A DNA stretch of 64,000 bases from Lepturacanthus savala (GCA_030544235.1 CM060463.1:13104190-13168189), one strand, 5' to 3'; shown: positions 28,023 through 41,837, counted from the stretch's first letter. The notes: generated from the letters alone by a model not told the origin. Numbers and translations are program-made.

Positions 28023-29568
28023 ATTGTGCAGTAGGAGCCTGAGAGAGGAATGTGATCTTCAGAGTGCTCTTCCCATTTACACACCTACAGCAGACAATCA
28101 CCCCAGTGAGTGAATGTGACCGTGTCGGTTTGCCAGCTGCAGGGATGTGCCCACGCTGATCAAAAGGCAGCAGCGTTTTTGGACTCTCCGAACAGGACTT
28201 TCGAGAGAGGGCTTAGGCCATCTTGTTACGCCGCGATCGATATTTAGCAGTTCTTCTCAGTCAATGAGAAGAGGAGGAGATACACAACCAGGAAGCAGAT
28301 GTTGTCTCCCTGCCAATGAGAAGAGCTGAGTGATAATAAATCATTCGCCCACCACATTCTAGTCGATGCACCAGGAGATGGGTGCAGGTTTCCCGAGCTG
28401 AGTAGACACATCGTATGCTTCTATATGTGGGCTGCGAGCTAGGCGTGCTGCACTCAAATAACAGCTATTAATACCCCGACTACACGACTAGTGCCGCTGC
28501 CTTATGTAACCGCTGGGTCACCGAAGGCACGGTTAGGGATCGGCTAGGGCTGAGGACGTGGACGGTACGCACAAACATACAGGAATTACACACACACACT
28601 TGCACACACACTGTGTCTCCACTGGGGGTTGGCATGCCAAACAAACAACACCATAGCAGCAGTGCCTCAGCAGCTGATACAACCAGGTGGGGGGACAGAT
28701 GCCCCTTCTCTGGTTTGGCGAGTAGCCATCCATGCTCCCCCCCCATATATGCTTTCAACAACGGCTGCTAGATGATGAACGCTGCCGCTGAAATCTCACA
28801 TCGTTGATAATAATCATGATGAACACAAACCAGGCTTCACGGCTTCCAGCAGCTTCCAGCAGCTGACTGGAGCGAGCGGTGCTGCAGCCTCTCCTCTCTG
28901 ACCTCTCCTAAGCTCACTATGTTTGACCGAGGGCGGGTGGACGGGTGCAAGCGCACACAAAAGCAGAGGGGCTGCCGCGGAAACTGTGTCGATAAAAATG
29001 GAATAATATTTTATCCGCGGTGACTATACCACACTCTTTACTGTAAGCGCAATAAAACCTTGATGTCTGAAAAAGCTGATAAGTCCTTTACCAAAACCAG
29101 CTGTTCAACAGACTTGGAAACATAAGCTGCTGGCTGGTTTCCATGTTCTTTGTTCTTTCTGAAGTCCACTCCATATTTCTGGTCGGTTTGTTTGACACCC
29201 AAAGCGATCCGGAGGATACGGCCCACCCACACTCAGCCACGTTCCTGCCAAATTACAGCACGACAATTAGAAGCTGTAATCAACTCGCTGCGTGTACCGG
29301 TTGGACAGCGCTAACCCGATTAGCATGAACAAACTTGGCCCTGTTCAAATGTACGGCGGCGTTACCAGGAAAACCAGGAAGTGACCGTTCTCAAACTTTT
29401 CCAAGTTTTCATGAGCTCTTTTGTTTCAGACTGGGTTTGTTTCCCTCATAGGGAAACTATGTTTACATGGTTTACAGGGCACAGGACCAGAACTAAAATA
29501 TTATGTTGTAATGCGTTGAAAGAGTTGAACTTAGCGTAGTCCCACAGGCTCAAAGTACAAACAGCTTT

Positions 29569-29595
29569 GGGGGGTGGGGGGTGGGGGGAGGGGGG
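29569..29595 (+). other. G-quadruplex motif, four G6 tracts
   Basis: Four runs of six G are separated by single bases (T, T, A), a textbook motif for a very stable parallel quadruplex. The G-rich strand is the plus strand, the template strand of the plexin gene, so it would act on DNA during transcription or replication rather than in the pre-mRNA, which is C-rich here. Confidence 0.75.
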
Positions 29596-30602
29596 TTTAA
29601 CAAGAACAGAAAGGAACAAGATAAAAAGAAGGAATGATGGAGGAGAAAAAAAATGAAAGTTACAGAAATCTGAGGCTAATTGATGCTTATTACTAACAGA
29701 TAATATGTGTGTGTGTTTAAGTGAGGGAGAGGAGAAAGCAAACACAGACAGAGGCAGAGGACGGAGTTTGTCTTAAGTGGTGACCGGCTGGGTCAACCCT
29801 CATTCCTCTATGTCAGCGAGGGAGGACAGGAAGAAGCTAGGAGGAGAGGGAAGAAAGATGACATGCCGGAGAAAGCCGCATATAAAGAACATTAGAAAGA
29901 TGAGAAACAAGGAAGACCACCATTATTCCGTTTCAGTTTGGAAAAGGGTCTTGATACAAGTCCAGGAACGAACTGAAAAGAAGGTGTGGCCATGACGAAA
30001 AAATAAATCTGTGCTTTTCTATCCCTCCCTCACTCACACACACACCAACCACAAGTCTGCGCGTCGTCGGTGTTTTCTCTCCCTGGGAAGATGCGGGGGG
30101 TTTTCTCCGTATGTGAACGTTTTATCGCAGCGTTGCTGATGTTGCAACTGCACCGAGAAGAAGCGGCGGAGCAGCGCAAGCAGAGAGGTGTGAAAGCATA
30201 ATCTGATGAGAAACGGCACAGGCATCAGGATGCTGTGCACCGCCATCAGTATCTAAGGAGCCTCTGTTTGTGCAGCCTCTGACACATGCCACTAAGTGTT
30301 AAATCTCCGCCTCTGCAGTCTGCTTTCCAATTCTCCTTCTGCAGGCTGCTGCGCTTAAAATAAAGTGGAACAATTAAGAGAGAGAAAGTAAGTGAAGGTT
30401 GTGTAGGGAGGTAATGTGTCCCCTCTTTGACAGTCGGATGGAAACAGCTCATCAAGTGAGAAGGCTTCTTGTGGACCGAAATAGTCGGAGAGGAAAAGAA
30501 TGCCAGAGTTTTCCAGACGGTCAGCTGAGAGCACTGGACCGTCACAAGATTCCTTTTTATAGAAGTGCTCTTTATTGTAGCTCTTTCTTTAACTAACTCT
30601 CG

Positions 30603-30608
<6 letters not shown>

Positions 30609-30633
<25 letters not shown>

Positions 30634-30636
30634 ACA
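30609..30636 (+). repeat. (CA)n microsatellite
   Basis: Fourteen CA units following ctctcgctctct. Confidence 0.95.
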
Positions 30637-33196
30637 TCTGGCAGCTTATCTTGGCCTTTCACTTCCTCTCGTCTCTCTCTCCCGCTGACCCCCAGACAGA
30701 AACAGGAAGTGTGTATGAGCATGGGAAGTTGTCCATATAGAAAACTGAGGAAATCCTTCAGCCTAGATTGCTTTCTCCCCCCCCTCACACACACACACAC
30801 AAACACACACTCTACAACAACAAACACACACACAGACAATTACACCAACATGTAATCAAAGAGATAAGGCCTGATTGGAGGTGGTGTTAATTATACAGTG
30901 ACACACGCTTATTGATGACTTTGTTCCAGCTGTGTCGGCTTGACTTGAAGCCACGGAGAAATTAAATATCCGCTCCCTCACGCGGTCTGTGTTGATGCCA
31001 CACAACAATGGGTAATTTATGTCATTAGATTAGAACTCAACCGCCACATTGGCAACCAATCGCTTGTTTTTACACACACGGAAAGTGGTAGCTGAAAAAG
31101 GAAGGGTGATGACGCACCCAACCATGTATGACTGGTTCATATGCGGTCTCCCTTTCCCCTGCTTCTCGACTCATGTCGAACGCACAACACGCATATACAC
31201 ACACACACACAGAAAAACAACAAAAATATGACGCATGCTAAAAGATTCCTCAAAGGGGAGCCACACATTGCTATTACCTCATTATAGATAGAAAGAGAGC
31301 TTTCTCTCTACCTCTTTTTCTAACTCTCTTTCTCTCCATCTTCCTCTCTCTCTCTCTCTCAGAACCATTCATGTCCCAACAGACTGGACACGCACAAAAC
31401 ACACACAGACACACACACGTCATTAAGCAGCAGCATGGGCTCTCAGCAGGATTTAGAGGACAATTAAAAAAGCTCAATTAGACTTATATTCTTATTTCCA
31501 GAAACGAGCGCGTTACAGATGGCGTGGCTCGCTCCTCGCATTTAAAAACACACACGTTGCTGATTTTCTCCTGGGAGGCAACGCATGGGAGGTGTGGAGC
31601 GGAGGGAGGGGATTTGATGTAAATATGTCTAATGGCGCCGCGTTCGCCAGGCTGCTGAGATAAGTGCCATGATGAAAATGTATCCCACATCCTTACAACA
31701 CAATATTGTTGCTAATGTGAATTCCCCTCTGCAGCTCGCTGACTGATTGTGGCTGGAGATAGATGGTGTTTGTGTTTGTCCGCTCATATATTCCCGGGCT
31801 TGTTTTTCTTCCAGTTTTTCCTGGACTCCCTGCCTTACGTATTTAAACTCCTCCTGCCTTCTTATGCCCAATTCTCTCTGTCTTTTTCTTCTAAGGTTGC
31901 CTCCTTGCTTTTCTTTTCGAACCCTTCCTTCTCTCTGCACCGTTTCCAGTAAGACCAAATATCACAGTCCCATTGTTTTCCTTCTCCTGCATCCTCCCAA
32001 GTTTTTCCGATGCCAAGTCTGTTGAGTCAGCCGCTGCATAAATCTACTGTGTGTGTGTGTGTGCGCACATGCTTGGGTAAATTGCTCTTGGCCAGGTCAC
32101 AAACTTTGAATAGACAATACCTTTCCATTCAGAAAAAAAAAGTCACAAGACACACATGCAAAAGGCAGATGGTCCAACCTGTAGTTTTTTCCACGGCCCG
32201 TTTGTAGAAGGGCAATGTGTCACTGTCCGCCCTAACACACGCACACATGTATATGCGCACACACACACACAAATGTAAAGAGGGCAATAAATTCAAACCA
32301 GCACAATATAACCCCCGCAATGGACGTGGTAGGAGCGGCACTGAAAGCCAGAGAAACATACCAAGTCCCACAAGTTCATCTGGAGGTAAACTTGATTCAC
32401 GCTCACAGGAGGGCATGTGATGCCATTCTTCAACACTAAAGGGACTTGGCAACATATAAAAGACTGCCATTCAAAACCGCCGGTCTCTCACAGTTTTACT
32501 GTTCCGTGTGACTTCAACAGCAGACGGATTATTTAGATTGTTTTACTTTTATTTATGGATTTTCTTTTTGGGGGTGGGGGGGGTGAAATGCTTTGTCAAT
32601 ATTCCTTTCTCAAAGTAATTCCGGTTTAGCTGCTTATGGAAGATAATGCGAGCTATCGAACATAAAGACAAGGAGACAATGAAACGGGATATCTGTGGGT
32701 CACCAGCGGTGTGTAAAACATCCGCTGTGACCTTTTCATGTCAGAAAATATCAGTATTTTTCAGGGAACAGGTAAAGGTGAGGAGTTGCATTATCTATTC
32801 ACTGACAAATAGCCTGTACACACACACACACTGCAATGCTACCTTCATTCATATACTGTGAACTTCATACGCTTTGACAAAAAGTGAGGAGATCATATTT
32901 CAGATTTTGGGGATTATTTTTGCAGCAGTAGGCTATATCGCTCTCACACCAGTATGAATAATGTAAACTAACTGAAGGTAAGTGATAAACAATTGATAAT
33001 TCCAGGTGTCCCTCCCTCTTTTATTCTTCGGCCTCATTCTCCATCTATACCAGCAGTCAAATTAACAGGCAGTCAGGCCTTTCCGGCTGCTAATTATTGA
33101 GGTCTGACTAGAGGTGCCCCTGATTTCCACCATCGCCTTGCTTCATACCCGCTTTTTCTCCTTTTCCTCACACACACCACCTCTCTTCACCACCGC

Positions 33197-33220
33197 AAAA
33201 AAAAAAAAAAAAAAAAAAAA
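33197..33220 (+). repeat. Poly-A run, 24 nt
   Basis: Uninterrupted A run. No retroelement body is visible upstream (a pyrimidine-rich stretch precedes it). In the transcript it is U24. Confidence 0.95.
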
Positions 33221-33389
33221 TCACATGGAAGATGGCCCATAGCCCATGGCAGCTGGGGAGAAACGGAACAGAGAAGAGCACACATGTGCACGTATCCAGG
33301 CACACACACTTTAATGCACACGAGCACATGAACAATTTGTATGCACAAACACACAAATGCAAGAGCAAGAAGTAGGGACTGTGACGCAT

Positions 33390-33427
33390 GCACACACACA
33401 CACACACACACGCACACACACACACAG
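33390..33427 (+). repeat. (CA)n microsatellite
   Basis: CA array with one CG interruption near 33411. Confidence 0.95.
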
Positions 33428-36400
33428 AGTGCTAACTCAGAACTGAAGCTGAGAAATCCCAGTGGGAAAAGCCACTTTCCGGAACATTTTACCCAATTTG
33501 CATTGCTCCTGGCTCCATCGCTTTCTGTGAGGAGAGGAGATGGGAAAGAAGAAGTCACTGTGTTTGTGTGTATGCCTCTCCAAAAGGGTGTCATAACTAA
33601 GGAGAAGGAAGGCAAAACATGCAGAAATATGCTTGCTCGTGCATTTTAAACACTGCACGTTCACTTCTTCACCCATCTATGCAAGCAGCTAGTCATTCAA
33701 TAGTTTAGTTCCTGTCTCACTGAAGGTTTGACTGCGAATGAAATTTACTCCACGATAAACGTTATATACACATCAACGCTGTTGGATTTAACAGACTTGG
33801 CTGGATGTGAATCAGCTGTAAACTAACAGGCAAACGCACAATTTAGTGAAGACCAAAAGTTTCATAACATCAGGACACACCCCCTGTGGCTTTTACCAAC
33901 TCTAACAAGCACCCTGCATATCCGTTACACACGCGCGCACACATACAGGGAGAGAGTGATACAGGACCAATGCATTAGAGAGATGATGCAATGAGAGGAT
34001 TCAGAGCCGCAAGCAATCAGTTTGATTAAGTGTGTGTGTGTTTGCATGTGCACATGCACGTGTCTGCATGTGCGTGCGTGTGTGTGTTGTCTCTTGTCTC
34101 TCCTCTCACCTCCTACTCCTCCTCCACTCCACCCCTCCTTGGCAATTCCTCACTCTCCTGTTCCTCCAAGGAATTGGGTTGTTTTTCCAGGGTTTGACAT
34201 TATATCATCTGGTTAGGTACACGTGGAGGAGGCGAGGATGTGACAAAAATACAGCTGTCAATTCATCAGGGATTCAGAGAGGAGGATGGGCAGAGGGTGT
34301 CCAAGTGGATTAGTTCACCACGTGATGAACCTTGCCTCAGAATGGTATATTTAACATAACTGCAGCCGATGTATAAAACGAGGACTGTTTGTACAGTTTT
34401 AAACCTGCCAAGAAGTGTGAAGCGCCATCCACCCAACCGCATTTAATAGGATAGAGTTGTGGCAGTTTAAAAAAGGAGCAAAAAAAGTCTGCTTCTGCAC
34501 TGTGGGCGCGCAGAAATCTTTCAGCAAATAAACAACATTTTTTCAAATCAATCCACATTACTGTGGACAATAAGTCTCACCTGATCTTTACTCTGTGGTC
34601 ATGGGGGTCACAAACAATTACAATCCTGCATCTTTATCAGAGGCCCAATCGAAAGCTAATTTCCCTTAAAGCCGGCCTCTTAACTCTAATCACATAGAGG
34701 AACAAACAATAACCTGGATCTCCTGAGCGCTACCTTCCCCCAAATTAACTTACCTCTGGCCTTTTCCAATAACTCTAAGTGGCTGCGTGGCTTTAATGAT
34801 TTTTTTTTTTCTGGAGATGGAAAAGTGAAAGATATGCATGAGGGGGAAGTGTTGGTGTTAAACGGCGGGACCCTGCGTCGTCCCCGATGTGGCCAACGTT
34901 CAGATGCCCACGCCGGTGTGAAAGCATCATGTTATGTCACATTAGCATTCGCCAGGACAAATGAAGAGAGCGAACCGGTGCTGTTGATTTAAGTTGACAA
35001 TTTAAGCTGGAAATCAGCTTGATATTCAGAATGAATCACTGCACTAATATGACACGTTATAATTATTATTATTATTTGTGGGGTGTGATTCACAGCTGTA
35101 TATCTTTTGTATGTTTATTTCAATTTGACTAAAAGCCTTTTTTTAAAGACTACAGCAAACAGAAGTCTGAATTTTAGCCATTTAAACACGTTATAAAGAA
35201 GCCCTGTGCGTGTTATATAAACACACCATCCGAGTTGTAATAAATGGTATTATGTTGCCACCCACAGCACTGATGTCAAATCCTATTGTGAGGTCGTCGA
35301 CACACTCGCGCACAGACACAGGCACAGTGTGGCACAAGTCTCAGAAGGTGAGTGGGGGGACAATCGCAGCTGTGCCAGCTACTGAACATGAACTTTATCT
35401 GGCGGCTTCTCTCTGTCTCTCCAGCACACTTCATTCCCAGCGGCAGTCTTGACCCTCTTGCCTCCTCTTCACTCCACTGCATCACTAAATGCAGCCATTT
35501 TGGCTCCCGTAGGGCCCATGATAGAGCTTCGGTCGCCTCCTAGCCACATTCATACCACTGGGCCTGTAATGAAACTATGGATTTTCCATCGGAGTCCTGA
35601 CACTAACTGCCTGTTTGCCGTGCATCCAGCCTCTGCCGCACTACTCCGGCTGCTGTATATGGGAAAAGGAGGAAAACGAGAGCAGATTCCTCGCTCAGCG
35701 CCGATCCTGTAATTCTTTTCACATTTCTGGCGATGGCAACACTTTATACGCCGCAATGATATATATTGATTCACATTTAAGAGAGCTCAAACTAGATCAA
35801 AGGAAGCCCCAGAACACAGGATAGTAAGACTGAACTGCTCTTGTTTCACAAAATGCTCACATTTTAGTAACTTGGAACAAACTGGGAACGTTATGTGCAG
35901 CTATATTGTAATATCAAAGCAACAGAGAGTGCGGAGTGGATCCTGTTTACAGCCACTGTGCCGTGCACGGCCGAGCACGTCCTCGCAAACACGGAGCTCA
36001 TCTGCACGCGCGCACACATGAAGACAGAATGAACATGCACAGAGAGTTAATGAGGGAGGGTGCTGCCTCTGCAGTTCCTGTCTCTTTCTCTCACTCTACC
36101 CCAACACACACACACACAAAATCACACATACACACATGGGTAAACATGACCTACAAGCCCACTTATTTCCAACCCCAGTTGAAGCTGCACTCCCACCACT
36201 GTGTTGGGTGCAACCCTGACGTTCAGCAACGTTGAATCAACCCAGTTTCAATGTTGTGACTGTGTTCAAATCCCCTGCCTGCACCACAAACATCAATGTT
36301 CCTAACGACTCTCTCTCTCTCTCACCATCGCTAGCCGTGGCTGCCCTGACTACTGTTGCCATGGCAACCGAGGAGCAGGCCTGCCACTGGGGGATTTGGA

Positions 36401-37989
36401 GACAACTTGGAGTAAAGACCCCTATGTTATTGGAGCCTTATTATTGGGTGTGTGCGCGCTTGTGTGTGCCCGGGTGTGACTTCTGTTTATTGTTGTGTGC
36501 TCTGAAATCTTTCCGCGCAATAATAAAAACGGGTCTCTCGCGGGGCACTGGTGCAGTCGAAAGCCGTACCCTTGTCACGGAGCGGGGAGGACAAAATACA
36601 ATTTGGAAGGAACATTGAAAGCCAAACCTACACACATATTTAATGTCAGACCTGTCATTGATTTATCTACAAGAGGAAACAACGGCAATATATTGAGTGA
36701 GAGAAAGAAGAAGAAGGGAGCAAACTGAGGGGGAAAAAAAAAAACACACACACACACCCATCACTTTCTCTCCTTTGACACACAGCATACACACCCTCTG
36801 TGCTGGCCCTATCCATTCCAAGGTTATCGGTAATCCAATAGGTTTCACTGGAAGCAGGCAGTTTTCCAGAGACACAGCCGATATCCTGAAGGCAGAAACG
36901 TCCGGAAGGAATTTCTTCTCGGTGACGAAGCATTTCCCTCTCTTCCTGTCTTTCTCTGTGACAGGATGAATGGTTTCCTTCTGTCCGCCGCTATTTCTTT
37001 CATCTTCTTTTTGTTTTTTTTTTTGTTTTTTTGTCTCCCAAAAAAGTTGCTGTATGCTCGCAGACTTGTTTGATATGTAATCGAAGGATGAACGGACTCA
37101 ACTGCCTTTTCAGACTCTAACATGTCCTAAAAACACCCCGAGTGCCAGACTACAAAAGCTACCAGCCATGTTGTCTTAAATCATGCTCACGCACCCATAA
37201 AAACACGCCAAGGTTGAAGTAAAAGGGTCTTGTGTTATTTCTAGGCCACTAGTTCACTGCCAGTGACCCATAAATTAACAGCACAAGGCTCTTGTGGATG
37301 AAAACGCATAGTTGTGGGTCTTTAGGCTGAAACTTGGGAGGGCAGAAGATGCAGAATCAGCTCTTATGTGATACATATCAGTGTGGGTTTACATGGATTT
37401 AAGACCAGTTCTTCACTAATGACAAATAATCACACCTTCCAAACCCAATGAAATCAGTATCCTTTAAAATCCTTTAAAGCCGCAGTGTACTGTATACTGA
37501 AGAGTTAAACACTATCTGCTACTATAGTTTAGGAAAAGTGTGGCTCATGTCTGTGTGTGTATGGTAGCTTGTTCTCATGTTTCCTAACTTTTTTCTATTG
37601 TGCGCGCGCGTGTGTGTGTGTGTATACATGGCCTCTCTCTGGGGACCCTGTTTGCGGTGCTTTAATTAGCTTAATCCACCAGCAACACATGGACGGAGGA
37701 GTGGAGAAGGAGCAGGGTGTGATGCTGGATGGAGAGAGAGGGAAGGGTAGACAGAGTAGAATATCTCTCCTTCTGCCGTTTGTTATTTCCCCAACACGCA
37801 CGCATGCACGCACACACACACACTTTCGCCACCTCCCCTCTGTCTCCGCTCTTGGCAGTGGCGGTAGCTGGCCAGACCATTGTGAAAACCCGCAGGGAGG
37901 CGGAAACCGTTTCCGAAATGGCCACATGTGCTGCGGGAGGCCAACTAAACCATTTCCAGGGAGATACCGCATTCAAGCTGTAGCCAAGC

Positions 37990-38065
37990 TAAATGACCAA
38001 TTAAATATAATAGTGAGGGCTTAATTGGTGTTAGCCAATTTAGGAGGACACTGTGCAATTAATGC
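37990..38065. promoter_or_regulatory. Candidate regulatory block: CCAATTA repeats
   Basis: CCAATTAA (37997), TTAATTGG (38021), CCAATTTA (38035) and gcaattaatgc (38056) alternate in orientation within 70 bp. TTAATTGG...CCAATTTA can form a short hairpin. ATTA cores suggest homeodomain sites; CCAAT cores could bind NF-Y. Confidence 0.25.
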
Positions 38066-38089
38066 TATGGAGAAGATATGGAGCGAACT

Positions 38090-38123
38090 GGGGAGCGGGG
38101 AGGGGGGGAGGGGGGGGAGGGGG
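38090..38123 (+). other. G-quadruplex motif with long G runs
   Basis: Runs of 4, 4, 7, 8 and 5 G are separated by agc or single A. As at 29569, the G-rich strand is the template strand of the host gene. Confidence 0.7.
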
Positions 38124-40833
38124 TATTGGGAGCAGTGTACTTTGCTTTGCAAATTCAGCAAACTACACCGATATTTTGAGCAGAGACGGAGATGAAAAAG
38201 TGAGGAGGGAGGAGATACGGGAAGGCGGTGGTCGGGAGAGTCTGCGCGGAGGCAGGGAGAGGAAAAGGGGAGGGAAAGGAAGAAGATTCACAACCAAATG
38301 CTAGCCTTGGGAATAGATGCAATCAGCTCAGTCAGTCAGCTAATGACCAATTCCGTGGAGAAAAGAGGAAGCAGAAAGAGAGTGGAAATTGTGTGAGTTT
38401 ATCAGAAAGAGAAGAAAAAAAGAGGGGGGGGGGAGAGAGAGAGAGACTAGAGCTGAAGAAGGGACAACAGAGAGGTGGGGAGAAGAGAGGCGGATGGATA
38501 TGTGGCCAATTAAAGTTAATTAATTAAAGACCAAAAAGAACCAAAAAGGAACGGCCGGATAAATATTTTACCATGGAGAGATGTAGCGAAACAGAAGAGA
38601 GATGTGATGAAAAAGCTCCCTGTCTGTGAAAGAGTTACCACTCTGTAGCATTGCAGCAACTTCGTCTTCAATGCCCGATTCTTTTCATTTTTAAGGGCCT
38701 AGGCGATGGAAACGTAATGGCATCCCCCTCCCCTCTCTCTGACTGACGGTCCCCTCCGTTCTCTGGGTGGAACCGTTCTGAACAATGATCTAACGTTTTC
38801 ATTTCCGAAGTGGTCAAATAAGACGGCGCATTGTAACCACTTCTGAGACAAAAGAATGAAGTTTAAAAGTAGAACAAATAAAAGTGTGTGAGCAGCACGT
38901 TTCTGTCGTAGCTGCTGGAGGTCAAGCTAGCTTGAGCTAGCATCAACTATTTATATACACCTAGACGGTGACTCATGACACAGCTGTCAGCAGCACAAAC
39001 AAACTATTTCAGTAGTAGTTACAGCCGGTAAGCTATTGTTCAATGTTTACATTTTTCAAAATAAAAGAATAAAAGAATTACGCCTATTTATTTTTTCCTT
39101 GCACTGCAAACCTCGACTCTAGAAGCAAAGTATGCACCAAATTGTGAATTCCATGTGAACTGTGACGTACAGTAGAACTAATAAACAAAATAAGTTTACT
39201 TTAGCCAACTGTTACACTGAAAAAAAAAAAAAAAAAAAGAAAATAGACAGAGGGCATTAAAGCAGCATGGGGGATCAGCTTTCTGCTTGGTATCACCGAC
39301 TCTTCTGCTAACAGGATTAGCCACCAAGTGCAATATGGCTAGCAGTGGTCAGCAGGCGAGTGGGCTGGAAGCAGGCGGGCTGGGAGCAGGATACACAACC
39401 AGCGAATATTGTGACGACGCTTCAGGCTCAGGCTATTCCCTCTGGGCGATGCAGGGCGGGACGGTAATTAGTTAGACAGTGGGAGACGCCACCATGCTGT
39501 GTGAGGAGGATGGACGTGAGGAGCTGTTAAATTCGGAGTTGTTTTTGCGGGTCTGTGTGCGGATCTCAAGGGTATTTTGCAGCGCGCGTGAATGTGTGCA
39601 TCTGTGTGTGTGTGAATGAGAGAGAGCGACAGGGTTTATGCCCAGCAGCAGCCTGAAGATTGTGACCCTGAAATGCTCCCAAAGCATATGACAGCCATGT
39701 GACAGAGTTACACACTCGCAACAATACAAGATAAGAGAGTGCGGCGGGCCACTTGTCACTTGGCGTCCACAGAGTTCAACAAATAAATACCTATAATAGC
39801 TCTATTTTGTCTTATAATTAGAAAATATACAAGAATTATTAGATTATTATTTATTTATCTTTATTTATATATTAATATGATTATAATCCGATTACTCTGC
39901 ATTCTCTGTCCCAAGCGTGGTCCCAACGGGGGGAAGCTGGGCACTGTCTGTTTTGCGTTTGTGTGACTTAATAGTATTTCTTTATATTGTGTTTTTTTGT
40001 ATTATAAATGTGGAAAATAAAAAAAAATAATTAAAAAATGTATCTAAAAAAAAGAATTACACACTTGAAATACATTCCAGTAACAGTCTTTTCTGCAAAC
40101 TAATGAGACATTAATGTATGCAGGCTTTGACCTGTGTATGTACATAAGCGTTAATCATCTTAATGTCACTAAAGCGGAGGAACTAATCAAAAACAATCTA
40201 TTAAGAATCTATTAGCTTGGCAATGGGTAATCTGATAAGCCCGCTACAGTCGCTTCCCATAAGAGAGCCTGTATGTGTGTATTGCTGTCTGCATTCTTCA
40301 CACTAGATTAGCTCATTTGATAGGAACTCATATTTACACTCATTTATACTCTTTCATTTGGCATAATGCAGATGAAGAAGCTCCTCGCAGTCTGTTGTTA
40401 ACAGAGATTAAAGGGAGTGCATCGCGCATCCTACGTCCATGCGGGTGTGTTTTTCTATAAACAGTTGATCATTCCTTCCACTTAATGACTAAGGGGTTAT
40501 GCTGCTTTCCATATGTGCTTCTTCAGAGCCTGTAGAGAGCTGCTGCAGACATTTGAAGACGTTCTCTTCCAAGCCAAGTCATGTACGGTGAGCTGCTGGG
40601 CTTAATTGCAAGGAAACGAGTGTGTGAGGTGTGTGCGGGAGCGCGTGCGCGCGCCTATATAAGAAATACAGCCAAAGGTAATCTATACCCACTGTGCCAC
40701 TCATGCCTGACCCTCTGGACACCATGCTGCTGTCCAAGATGCTGCAGTATGAGTCATATAGTTTGTATATACCTGCATGAATGTGCTCATTTTGGCTTGT
40801 TAGCTTGAGATACGACATCTCTTTTGATGTCCA

Positions 40834-40836
<3 letters not shown>

Positions 40837-40865
<29 letters not shown>
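40837..40865 (+). repeat. (GT)n microsatellite
   Basis: About 14 GT units. Confidence 0.95.
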
Positions 40866-40867
<2 letters not shown>

Positions 40868-41503
40868 CTCATGGAGTCTTGGCAACACGCCATCCGCCAG
40901 GTGTGGTGTTGGCCATGTCAGCTAGCACGAACAGCCATGCCAGGACATTAAATTCCCTACCTTACATTGACTTCTCTCAGTTCCACCAACGGTCTTAACA
41001 ATTCTTGACAGAAGGAAAAACTGATGATTTAAAGCATCTAACTTTGCACATATATAGGTTATTAAAATCTGAGATTCTTTGATGTTCTTATCTGGAGATG
41101 GCTAATGGAGATGACCTAGAAACAGGCATAGCCTAGCCTTCACTTGGATCATGTGAGCATCCCAGCCTGCATCCAGACTCTTGTAATCTTCCCTTAAAAA
41201 ATGGATTCTAGCATGGCGCATTTATTATTCATCTTCCTCGCTCTTTCTTTTCCCGTTGTCTCCTTTTCTCCCGGCCTTCTTTCCGCTGTTCTCCCCCTTT
41301 ATCTCTCTCTCACTCTCTCCTTCTCTCCATCTACGCCGCATTTTGCCTCATTAACCCCTGGTAGTAGCAAATTAGGATGGGAACGCAGAGGTAGCGAATG
41401 AGTGCCGCGCGCTGCAGTCGCACTCTGCTGAAGCGGGCTGGAGCGCATTAGCACCGAGATTATCAAGGACTGAACTGTTCTCATCAATGGCATTAGCTAA
41501 CAA

Positions 41504-41598
41504 CGGAGCCAACTGTAACTTATCCTGTGCTTTAAAAGTGATTCGCTTTGAACATTTAGCACTGCAGTGGTGAAATTAGCAGGTAATAGTTGGCTCCG
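41504..41598. other. Inverted repeat, 11-bp perfect arms
   Basis: CGGAGCCAACT (41504-41514) faces AGTTGGCTCCG (41588-41598) across 73 nt, with partial pairing continuing inward (gtaac facing gtaat). It lies 240 bp from the stronger hairpin at 41838. It may be chance or part of a folded element. Confidence 0.4.
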
Positions 41599-41837
41599 AG
41601 TTAAGGAAAAGGTATGTGCTGGGAATTGATAAGAGGATAGCCGACATGCAACAATTTGATGTTCCTTAATGTCACCGGCGCTTGTTAGTAACGTACGAAC
41701 TACGAATCATTATGGCAGATGAGGATCTAGCAGAATAAAGGTGTGGCGTGTTGGAGGAACTGGTTTAATGAGACAGCGGGGGCCGGTGGACCCCTCATTA
41801 GCGTGTATACCATTAAAACCCATTTTCTACGATGTGA

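Noticed and set aside
30246..30839. 197-codon minus-strand frame
   Set aside because: It runs through two CA arrays (VCVC segments); its composition and interruption by simple repeats argue against a gene.
33197..33220. Poly-A run as evidence of a processed pseudogene
   Set aside because: No cDNA-like sequence or target duplication precedes it.
37557..38024. 155-codon plus-strand frame
   Set aside because: It spans GT and CA arrays, has no domain, and is opposed by minus-strand frames of similar length.
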